A stretch of 40,386 nucleotides of DNA, from positions 1 to 40,386 of the forward strand of contig JAFECU010000261.1 of the NCBI GenBank assembly GCA_018242005.1, in the 5' to 3' direction. The notes under the pieces are model-generated. The model was given only the letters and a program-made list of their open reading frames with translations, had not been told where the DNA came from and did no database searches. Origin of the DNA: Pseudomonadota bacterium. Lineage in GTDB: Bacteria; Pseudomonadota; Gammaproteobacteria; Burkholderiales; Burkholderiaceae_C. Within the stretch, counting starts at the first letter, position 1. Each line of letters begins with the position of its first letter. Below, piece after piece: positions 9,268 to 15,908 of this stretch. Made by a program: the position numbers and the translations under genes.

Positions 9268-10259
9268 AAGTCAAGATGAGGGCCTGCATGAAGCTTGCAC
9301 TGAGCGTGCTGGCGCTGTGGGCGGCACTGGCCTGCGGCGCGGCAGCACAGCCCGTCGCGGGTGCGCGCTGCATCGCCCCGGCCAAGCCCGGTGGCGGCTT
9401 CGACCTGACCTGCCAGCTGCTGGGCCGCATGCTCCTGGACTCCGGGCAGATCGCCCGGCCCCTGCCCATCGTCTACCAGCCCGGCGGCATAGGCGCGCTG
9501 GCGTTCAAGAGCAGCGTCACCCAGCGGCCGGCCGACGGCCAGGCGCTGGTGGCGTTCTCTTCGGGCACGCTGCTCAACCTGGCCCAGGGGCGCTTTGGCC
9601 CCTACGACGCGCACAGCGTGCGCTGGCTCGCCGGCCTGGGCATGGACTACGGCGTCATCGCCGTGCGCGAGGACGCACCCTACCGCACGCTGGGCGATTT
9701 GGTGCAGGCGCTGCGCGCCGAGCCGGCTCGCGTGGTCTTTGGCGGCGGCGGCTCCATTGGCAGCCAGGACTGGATGAAGGCCGCGCTGCTGGCCAAGGCG
9801 GCCGGCGTCAGCCACAAGGAAATGCGCTTCGTGGCCTTCGAGGGGGGCGGCGAGGCCCTGGCGTCCCTCATCGGCGGCCATGTGCAGGTGGTGCCCGGCG
9901 ACGCGGCCGAGGTTGGCCGGCAGCTGGAGCAGGGCGCCCCTCTGCGTGTGCTGGCAGTGCTGGCCGCCCGGCGCCTGCCTGGCCGCTGGGCGCGCACGCC
10001 CACGGCCCGCGAGCAGGGGCTGGACATCGAATGGCCCATATTGCGCGGCCTCTACCTGGGGCCGAAGGTGAGCGAGCAGGATTGGCGCCATTGGGCCAGC
10101 CTGCTGGAGCGGGCCATGCCGGATCCCGCGGCGGCGCGGGCGCTCGAGCAGTTCGGCCTGCAGCCTGCGGCGCTCATGGGTGCGGCGCTGGAGGCCAGCG
10201 TGCAGCGCCAGATGGAAGGCTATCGCCGCCTGGCGCGCGACTTCGGTGTGGCGCGCTGA
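9264..10259 (+). CDS. Bug-family (TctC-like) periplasmic receptor coupled to the sensor kinase
   Basis: 331 residues from ATG 9264, which overlaps the kinase stop by four bases; ATGs at 9276 and 9288 are possible alternatives. A signal peptide (MKLALSVLALWAALACGAAAQ) is followed by RCIAPAKPGGGFDLTCQLLG, IVYQPGGIGALAF and VFGGGGSIGSQDWMKAALL, the Bug fold. The translational link to a TctE-type kinase, with no TctA/TctB genes nearby, suggests a receptor that presents ligand to the kinase, as shown for BctC with the BctDE system of Bordetella. It is clearly diverged from the Bug gene at 5881-6888, so the two need not bind the same ligand. Confidence 0.88.
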   Translation: MKVKMRACMKLALSVLALWAALACGAAAQPVAGARCIAPAKPGGGFDLTCQLLGRMLLDSGQIARPLPIVYQPGGIGALAFKSSVTQRPADGQALVAFSSGTLLNLAQGRFGPYDAHSVRWLAGLGMDYGVIAVREDAPYRTLGDLVQALRAEPARVVFGGGGSIGSQDWMKAALLAKAAGVSHKEMRFVAFEGGGEALASLIGGHVQVVPGDAAEVGRQLEQGAPLRVLAVLAARRLPGRWARTPTAREQGLDIEWPILRGLYLGPKVSEQDWRHWASLLERAMPDPAAARALEQFGLQPAALMGAALEASVQRQMEGYRRLARDFGVAR

Positions 10260-10332
10260 TACGGCGCCCGTCCCTTGCCGGGCCCTTGCGCCTGCACGTG
10301 GTGCGTGGGCAGCGGCGCGCAGCGGGTGGGGT

Positions 10333-11214
10333 TCACGCCGCCCAGGGCAGGGGCGGGGCCTCCAGGCGCGGGCCGTCGTAGCCGTGCACCGCGCCGAAGC
10401 GCGTGCTGCTCGCCTGCCAGTCGCGCTGGGCCTGGGCGATATAGGGTTTGCCGTGGCCGACGAAGTTCCACCAGATGGTGATGTCCTCACCAAACGGCGC
10501 GCCACCGATGAGCAGTGCGCGCGTGCCAGCGGGCAGATCCAGCCGTAGCGTGCCAGCGCCGGGCGGCAGGTACAGCAGTTCGTCGGCCGCCAGTGCCTGG
10601 CCCTGGGCCGTGGCGGGACCGGTGAGCGGCACCACGCCGTATTCAAACGTGGGATCGAGCGGCAGGTTCAGCGCCACATCCTGAGGTGCGTACCAGTCCA
10701 CACCGATCAGCGGCGAGTGCACCACCACCGGCGCCTGCCGCCCCATGAAGCCGCCGGCCAGCAGCACGGCCTGGGCGCCGCCTTCCGTCCAGCGCGGCAG
10801 ATCGGGGTAATGGTCGAAGCGCGGCGCCATGTCGGCCACGCTTGCGGGCAGGGCTATCCACAGCTGCGCCGTGTGCAGCCGCGTCTGGCCTGCCAGTGAC
10901 TCCTCGGTGTGCGCGATGCCGCGGCCGGCAGTCATCAGGTTGACCTGGCCGGGGCGTATGAGCTGCTCGTTGCCCAGGCTGTCGCGGTGCAGCACCTCGC
11001 CCTCCAGCATCCAGGTGAAGGTCTGCAGCCCGGTGTGCGGATGCGGGCCCACGCGCAGGCCCTGGCCCGGCGCAAAGTGCGCCGGCCCGGCGTGGTCCAG
11101 AAAGCACCAGGCGCCAATGGTGCGCCTGAGCCGCGACGGCAGCGTGCGCGCCACCGGAACGCCGCCGCCGATCTCCGCGGCGCGCGAGGGAATGCGGGTG
11201 AAGTTTTCGCTCAT
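10333..11214 (-). CDS. Pirin-family cupin protein (first of two)
   Basis: 293 residues. I chose ATG 11214 because a strong GGAGG stands six bases before it; GTG 11241 and ATG 11238 would add an N-terminal tail. The cupin metal-site phrase GPHPHTGLQTFTWMLEG, then LHRDSLGNEQLIRPGQVNLMTAGRGIAHTEES, is typical of pirins. The metal ligands are the histidines of HPH, a following His and a Glu. Bacterial pirins such as YhhW have quercetin dioxygenase activity, while others regulate enzymes by protein contact. It follows the second pirin gene closely and is convergent with the Bug gene. The substrate is unknown. Confidence 0.9.
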   Translation of the reverse strand: MSENFTRIPSRAAEIGGGVPVARTLPSRLRRTIGAWCFLDHAGPAHFAPGQGLRVGPHPHTGLQTFTWMLEGEVLHRDSLGNEQLIRPGQVNLMTAGRGIAHTEESLAGQTRLHTAQLWIALPASVADMAPRFDHYPDLPRWTEGGAQAVLLAGGFMGRQAPVVVHSPLIGVDWYAPQDVALNLPLDPTFEYGVVPLTGPATAQGQALAADELLYLPPGAGTLRLDLPAGTRALLIGGAPFGEDITIWWNFVGHGKPYIAQAQRDWQASSTRFGAVHGYDGPRLEAPPLPWAA

Positions 11215-11242
11215 GGCTGCCTCCATACGCTCACGCATCACT

Positions 11243-12136
11243 TCACTCCATGCGGCCGAAGCGCCCCGAGTTGAAGTCGTTGATTGCCTCGACGATCTGC
11301 TGCTGGCTGTTCATCACGAATGGGCCGTAGCCGACCACCGGCTCGGCGATGGGCTCGCCGGCCAGCACCAGCAGCTTGGCATCGCCCTGGGCCGCTATGG
11401 TCAGGCCCGAGCCGGCGTTTGACAGCGTGGCCATTTCGGCGGAGCGCAGCTCGGTGGCGCCGTTGACCGTGGCTGTGCCGTCCAGCACCACCACCAGCGT
11501 ACTCCAACCTTCGGGTTGACGCAGGTCGGCCGAGTTGCCGGCCGCCAGGCGCACGTCCCACACATTGAGCGGCGAGCGGGTAGCGGCCGGGCCCCGCGTG
11601 CCGCCCAGGCTGCCGGCGATCACCCGCACGCGGCCCGCTCCCCCGGGCAGGGCGACGGATGGAATCTGCGCATCGGTGATGCCCTGGTAATGTGCCGGCG
11701 TCATCTTGTCCTTCGCGGGCAGGTTGACCCATAGCTGCACCATCTCGAACGGACCGCCGCTGCTGCTGTAGGCCTGGGAATGGAATTCCTCGTGCAGAAT
11801 GCCGCCGCCCGCGGTCATCCACTGGACGTCGCCCTTGCCGATGATGCCACCGGCTCCGGTGGAGTCGCGGTGCTCCACCTCGCCGTCATAGACGATGGTC
11901 ACGGTCTCGAAGCCGCGGTGCGGGTGCTGGCCCACGCCGCGCCGATAGCCTGTGTTGGGGGCAAAGCGCGTGGGCGCGGCGTAGTCCAGCAGCAGGAAGG
12001 GGCTGCGCTCGGCCACGCCCGCGCCGCTATAGCCGAACATGCCGTGCACGGGGAAACCGTCGCCCACCCAGTGGCGGTCGGGCGCCTTGTGGATGGACAG
12101 GACTTGCTTGAGGGTGATGGTGCTTGCGTTGGCCAT
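11243..12136 (-). CDS. Pirin-family cupin protein (second of two)
   Basis: 297 residues beginning MANASTITLKQVLSI. The pirin core reads GVGQHPHRGFETVTIVYDGE, then VEHRDSTGAGGIIGKGDVQWMTAGGGILHEEF, with the HPH and HEE metal-ligand segments intact. It is transcribed ahead of the other pirin with 28 bases between them, so both probably share one transcript. The two proteins differ well beyond the core, so this looks like an old paralogous pair rather than a recent copy. It is divergent from the LysR-type gene at 12528, a likely regulator. Role: metal-dependent cupin, possibly quercetin 2,3-dioxygenase-like; the substrate is not known. Confidence 0.92.
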   Translation of the reverse strand: MANASTITLKQVLSIHKAPDRHWVGDGFPVHGMFGYSGAGVAERSPFLLLDYAAPTRFAPNTGYRRGVGQHPHRGFETVTIVYDGEVEHRDSTGAGGIIGKGDVQWMTAGGGILHEEFHSQAYSSSGGPFEMVQLWVNLPAKDKMTPAHYQGITDAQIPSVALPGGAGRVRVIAGSLGGTRGPAATRSPLNVWDVRLAAGNSADLRQPEGWSTLVVVLDGTATVNGATELRSAEMATLSNAGSGLTIAAQGDAKLLVLAGEPIAEPVVGYGPFVMNSQQQIVEAINDFNSGRFGRME

Positions 12137-12527
12137 GGTGCGCCTTCTGGCTGATGGGGTGCGCCGACCCTGTGCCGGCGGGTGATTGAATGGTATATAT
12201 GCGCCAATCGGAAATAAATGGCTGTAATTTCATTAGATCATCCTGCGGTTGGAACAATCGCCGGCCTTTAGGCGTGAAAGCGCCACAAACAATGATGGAT
12301 GAAGCGCAAGCAGCTATCAAATTGAAAGCATCAAGCAGTGATATCGATTGATTCCTCTTCCCACGCGATGAGCGCGCAGCCCGTCATTCGCGGAAAAGCC
12401 GGGACCCCATCGCGACCCATGCCGTCGATGCGGCGCTGCCGTGGATCTCCTTCGCGGGCAAGACGAGACAGAGGCTCTTCAACGGAAATCGTCGCTTGAG
12501 CCCATTGAAAGCCACTGGAGCCTTGCG
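12137..12527. promoter_or_regulatory. Divergent intergenic region between pirin and LysR genes
   Basis: This 391-base region has no convincing gene. It is noticeably more AT-rich near 12190-12240 (ATTGAATGGTATATATGCG and following), a good place for divergent promoters and for a LysR-type operator of the T-N11-A kind. The part near 12303-12330 carries half of a dispersed repeat described separately. A GGAG element at 12517-12520 supports the LysR start at 12528. Confidence 0.45.
12303..12330 (+). repeat. Half copy of the Comamonadaceae-like 58-bp dispersed repeat
   Basis: These 28 bases begin AGCGCAAGCAGCTATC and end AAAGCA. They align without gaps to the right half of the 58-bp repeats at 19554-19611 and 27110-27167, sharing the AGCGC, AGCT and AGCA blocks. 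The left half is not clearly recognisable. Confidence 0.5.
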
Positions 12528-13466
12528 ATGGAAGACCTGAACGACCTTGCCTACTTCGCCCTGGTGGCCGAGCATGGCGGTTTTGCCGCTGCCGAGCGCG
12601 CCACCGGCATACCGAAATCCAAGCTCAGCCGGCGTCTGGCCGAACTGGAGGAGCGCCTGGGCCTGCGCCTGGTGCAGCGCAGCACGCGACGCTTTGCCCT
12701 GACCGACATCGGCCAGCGCAGCCTGCAGCATGCGCGCGCGATGCTGGCCGAGTCCGAGGCCGTGCAGACCCTGGTGCAGGAGCAGGTCAGCGCGCCACGC
12801 GGCACGGTGCGCCTGTCCTGCCCGCCGGCGCTGCTGCAGTACGCCGTGGGTGACATGCTGGCGCGCTTTCTCAATGCCTGGCCGCAGGTGCGGGTGCAGG
12901 TGCAGGCCACCAACCGCAATGTGGACGTGTGGCATGACGGCGTGGACCTGGCCGTGCGCGTGCGCGCGCCCGACGCCGAGCTGCCGCAGGACGAGATCGT
13001 CAAGCCGCTGGGTCGCAGCCCCCATGTGCTGGTGGCCGCGCCGCGGCTCTTCACCTCCGCCGTACCGCCCGCCGTGCCCGCCGACCTGGCCGGTCTGCCC
13101 ACGCTGGGCCTGGGCAACTCGCCCGAAGAGAGCCTGTGGCGCCTCACCGGCCCGGACGGCGCGCGCGCCGACGTGGCACTGACCCCGCGCCTGGTCGCCG
13201 ACGACATGAGCGCGCTGCTTTGCGCCACCCTGGCCGGCGTGGGCTGCGCCGCCCTGCCGCGCATGATGGTGCATGGGCTGCTCGCACAAGGCGCGCTGCT
13301 GGAGCTGCTGCCCGGTTGGGCCACGCCGCCAGGCATGGTGCAGGCGGCCTTTGCCAGCCGCCAGGGCATGCGGCCGGCGGTACGCCGGCTGCTGGAGGCG
13401 CTGGCAGAAGGCTTTGATACCCTGGTGCGCGAACGTCGTTGCGTGGAGTCGGCCGGGGGCCGGTAA
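12528..13466 (+). CDS. LysR-type transcriptional regulator
   Basis: 312 residues from ATG 12528, preceded by GGAG. The N-terminal winged helix-turn-helix reads LNDLAYFALVAEHGGFAAAERATG, then KSKLSRRLAELEERLGLRLVQRSTR and FALTDIGQR, the standard LysR pattern. A linker helix and a substrate-binding domain follow (GTVRLSCPPALLQYAVGDML). Subtype resembles the large AaeR/DsdC-like group that acts from a divergent promoter. Its target is probably the pirin pair transcribed away from it. The effector cannot be predicted. Confidence 0.92.
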   Translation: MEDLNDLAYFALVAEHGGFAAAERATGIPKSKLSRRLAELEERLGLRLVQRSTRRFALTDIGQRSLQHARAMLAESEAVQTLVQEQVSAPRGTVRLSCPPALLQYAVGDMLARFLNAWPQVRVQVQATNRNVDVWHDGVDLAVRVRAPDAELPQDEIVKPLGRSPHVLVAAPRLFTSAVPPAVPADLAGLPTLGLGNSPEESLWRLTGPDGARADVALTPRLVADDMSALLCATLAGVGCAALPRMMVHGLLAQGALLELLPGWATPPGMVQAAFASRQGMRPAVRRLLEALAEGFDTLVRERRCVESAGGR

Positions 13467-13503
13467 CGGTTGCAGCAGCCAAGCTTGGTGGGATGATCGG
13501 CCC

Positions 13504-14877
13504 ATGTCTTCCGTTCCTGCGCATCTCTCTGAATCACACGACGCTCTGCACTGCGATATAGCCATCGTCGGCGGTGGCCCGGCCGGCCTGATGGCCGCCG
13601 AGGCCGCGGCTGGCGCGGGCCTGCAGGTCCATGTGTTCGACGCCATGCCCTCCGTGGGGCGCAAGCTCCTGCTCGCGGGCAGGGGCGGGCTCAACCTTAC
13701 GCACTCCGAGCCGCTGGAGGAATTCCTCTCGCGCTACGGCGCGCGCCAGGCGGCGCTTGCGCCCTCGCTGCACGCCTTTGGCCCGGTGCAACTGCGCGCC
13801 TGGGCCGACGCATTGGGGGCGCAGACCTTTGTCGGCAGTTCGGGCCGCGTGTTCCCCAAGGACATGAAGGCAGCGCCGCTGCTGCGCGCCTGGCTGCACC
13901 GTCTGCGCGGCCAGGGCGTGCAGTTCCATATGCGCCACCGCTGGCTGGGCTGGGGCGATGATCGAGCAGAGGGCCGGCAGCGGCTGCTCTTCGCCACGCC
14001 CGCTGGCGAGCGGCAAGTGGCCGCGCGCGCCCTGGTTCTGGCGCTTGGAGGCGCCAGCTGGCCGCGCCTGGGCTCGGACGGAACCTGGGTACCGCTGCTG
14101 GCGCAGCGTGGCGTGACCATCGCTCCGCTGCTGCCGGCCAACTGCGGCTTCGATGTGCCGCGTGTGGCAGCGCCGATGGGCGAGACGCGACGTGCCTTCT
14201 TCCTGGAACTGCTGGGGCGTGGCCCGGCGCCGGCCGTGGGCTGGACGCCGTTCTTTGCCGAACGCTTCGCCGGCCAGCCCTTCAAGTCGGTGGCGCTTTC
14301 ATTCACCGACAGCCAGGGCCGCAGCTTTGAGCGCCGCGGCGAGTTCGTGGCCACCGCCACGGGTGTCGAGGGCAGCCTGATCTATGCCGTCTCAAGCCTG
14401 CTGCGCGACGAGATCGCGGCGCATGGCCATGCCAGCTTCCACCTGAACCTGCTGCCCGACCACAGCCATGAACGCGTGCTGGCCGAGGTGTGCCACCCGC
14501 GCGGCTCGCGCAGCCTCACGAGCCATCTCAAGAGCCGCCTGGGGCTGGACGGCATCAAGGCCGCCATCCTCTACGAGCAGCTCGGCAAGGATGGCATGAA
14601 CGACCCGGCAATGCTGGCCCAGGCCATCGAGGCCCTGCCCATCACCGTGGTGTCGGCGCGACCTGTGCAAGAGGCCATTAGCAGCGCCGGCGGCGTGACC
14701 TTCGAGGCGCTGGACGCGCATTTCATGCTGCGGGAGCTGCCCGGCGTGTTCTGTGCGGGCGAGATGCTGGACTGGGAAGCGCCCACGGGCGGCTACCTGC
14801 TCACCGCCTGCCATGCCACGGGGCGCGCAGCGGGCGAGGGCGCAGCACGCTGGCTCGCTCAGAACCGCGTGCGGTAG
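13504..14877 (+). CDS. BaiN/HI0933-like FAD-dependent oxidoreductase (TIGR03862 type)
   Basis: 457 residues from ATG 13504. The dinucleotide-binding motif CDIAIVGGGPAGLMAAEAA is followed by the FAD-contact phrase VGRKLLLAGRGGLNLTHSE, a hallmark of the HI0933/YhiN flavoproteins. Later marks are ALVLALGGASWPRLGSDG and, near the C-terminus, VFCAGEMLDWEAPTGGYLLTACHATGR, which closes the FAD site. The physiological substrate of most family members is unknown; BaiN reduces bile-acid intermediates in gut Clostridium, a role not implied here. Its last 19 bases overlap the convergent gene at 14859-15485. Confidence 0.88.
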   Translation: MSSVPAHLSESHDALHCDIAIVGGGPAGLMAAEAAAGAGLQVHVFDAMPSVGRKLLLAGRGGLNLTHSEPLEEFLSRYGARQAALAPSLHAFGPVQLRAWADALGAQTFVGSSGRVFPKDMKAAPLLRAWLHRLRGQGVQFHMRHRWLGWGDDRAEGRQRLLFATPAGERQVAARALVLALGGASWPRLGSDGTWVPLLAQRGVTIAPLLPANCGFDVPRVAAPMGETRRAFFLELLGRGPAPAVGWTPFFAERFAGQPFKSVALSFTDSQGRSFERRGEFVATATGVEGSLIYAVSSLLRDEIAAHGHASFHLNLLPDHSHERVLAEVCHPRGSRSLTSHLKSRLGLDGIKAAILYEQLGKDGMNDPAMLAQAIEALPITVVSARPVQEAISSAGGVTFEALDAHFMLRELPGVFCAGEMLDWEAPTGGYLLTACHATGRAAGEGAARWLAQNRVR

Positions 14878-15485
14878 TACAGCACGGGCCCGCCGCTCCT
14901 GGCGCGCAGCAGCAGGCGCGAGTCGCCCTGCAGCTGCACGCCGATGGCGCCAAATTCGGGTATCAGCCCATGCGTGCGCGAACTGGACCACTGCACCTCC
15001 AGGCGCGTGCCGAAGCTGGGTTGGTCCTTCAGCCAGATCATGCCCATGGCATCGTGCATGGCGTCCGCCTGGGGCGTGCGGGCCCAGGCATGCACATTGA
15101 ACTGCGCATGAGAATTAAGTTGCGTGCGCCAGCGCACGCCCAGTGCATACGCTATGGGAGTATTGCCCATGCCCATTCCCATGTCGCCCGACAAGACGCC
15201 TAACGACAGGCCCAGGCTGGAAGCTTGGCGCGGGCTGAGCCAGCCGGTAATGTCCGTGTAGTGAATGGTGGCAGATTTCGCAGGATTTGGCGTGGTGGTG
15301 TCAGGGTATGACTCGCTCCCTAGCGTGAACGCCGGTGCGGCCATGGCGGCCGGCTCATGCTGCATCTGCTCCAGTGCTGCGGCGACACCTGCGGGGCCCA
15401 CGAGAAGCAGCGCGGCGCACGACGCGCGACGCGCCCACCGTTGTCGCTGGCAACAGGTGATTGATACAAGGCGGATCGAATTCAT
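14859..15485 (-). CDS. Small exported protein of unknown function, possibly an outer-membrane barrel
   Basis: 208 residues from ATG 15485; an upstream in-frame ATG at 15629 gives an extension that does not look coding. The N-terminus (RRASCAALLLVGPAGVAAALEQ) is a signal sequence. The rest alternates polar and hydrophobic residues in beta-strand fashion, is rich in methionine in the middle (GDMGMGMGN), and ends LYYRTRF, the terminal phenylalanine typical of outer-membrane barrels. I do not recognise a family. It is divergent from the TonB-dependent receptor operon, across a region with two ModE-like boxes, so it could belong to the same regulon. Its 3' end overlaps the flavoprotein gene by 19 bases. 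Confidence 0.65.
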   Translation of the reverse strand: MNSIRLVSITCCQRQRWARRASCAALLLVGPAGVAAALEQMQHEPAAMAAPAFTLGSESYPDTTTPNPAKSATIHYTDITGWLSPRQASSLGLSLGVLSGDMGMGMGNTPIAYALGVRWRTQLNSHAQFNVHAWARTPQADAMHDAMGMIWLKDQPSFGTRLEVQWSSSRTHGLIPEFGAIGVQLQGDSRLLLRARSGGPVLYYRTRF

Positions 15486-15658
15486 GGCACCGTTCCTCAG
15501 CGCGGAGAACAATGAAGTCTGGCACCAGTATGGGCGAAATGCAGGCATTGTTCGACATCCGGGGCCGATGTCACCTGTGGGACGGAGCCTACATGACGCG
15601 CATGTTGGCGATGGTTGGTGCTCACGCATCCCGGCCTGGAATTGATTTGTATCAGGTT

Positions 15659-15688
15659 TTGATTCGTTTTATTTTACATCGCTATATA
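15659..15688 (+). promoter_or_regulatory. Candidate upstream promoter of the molybdenum operon
   Basis: A -35-like TTGATT at 15659-15664 and a -10-like TATATA at 15683-15688 are 18 bases apart. The -10 element lies inside the first ModE-like box, so a bound ModE dimer would block it. A second candidate is TTGGCG at 15741-15746 with TATATA at 15763-15768 (16-base spacer), which overlaps the second box in the same way. The surrounding 150 bases are strikingly AT-rich for this genome. Confidence 0.45.
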
Positions 15689-15705
15689 TTGATATATATT
15701 TCGAT
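15678..15705. promoter_or_regulatory. ModE-like operator, box 1
   Basis: The left half is ATCGCTATATA (15678-15688), then six bases (TTGATA), then the right half TATATTTCGAT (15695-15705). The known ModE operator is two inverted ATCGNTATATA halves spaced by about six bases; this site has one mismatch within the defined positions. In E. coli ModE binds as a molybdate-loaded dimer and represses molybdate-uptake genes. Location upstream of the TonB-dependent receptor and of an operon ending in modE makes a functional site likely. Confidence 0.8.
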
Positions 15706-15757
15706 TCAATTACCAAAGGATGCCATTGCATTGGCAGGTGTTGGCGTTTTTTTGCCA

Positions 15758-15785
15758 GTCGCTATATATAGAAGTCTATAACGCA
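15758..15785. promoter_or_regulatory. ModE-like operator, box 2
   Basis: The left half is GTCGCTATATA (15758-15768), then TAGAAG, then TCTATAACGCA (15775-15785). The left half differs from the ModE consensus only at the first base; the right half has a few more mismatches. It lies 80 bases downstream of box 1, so both could be on the same DNA face and act together. Confidence 0.65.
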
Positions 15786-15908
15786 TCGAGGGTGGAAATG
15801 GAAGATGAGGTGTCGGTGAGGAAGCGGGGGACGGGGAGACTGAAGGACTTGGAAATCGTCGGCTGCAAATCGACCGCGGTGCATCATTTCCCACCGTCTT
15901 GCTGCCCA

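Noticed and set aside
15640-15908. Cobalamin riboswitch before the TonB receptor
   Set aside because: I did not find the B12-box or other conserved aptamer blocks; the ModE-like boxes explain the conserved-looking DNA better.
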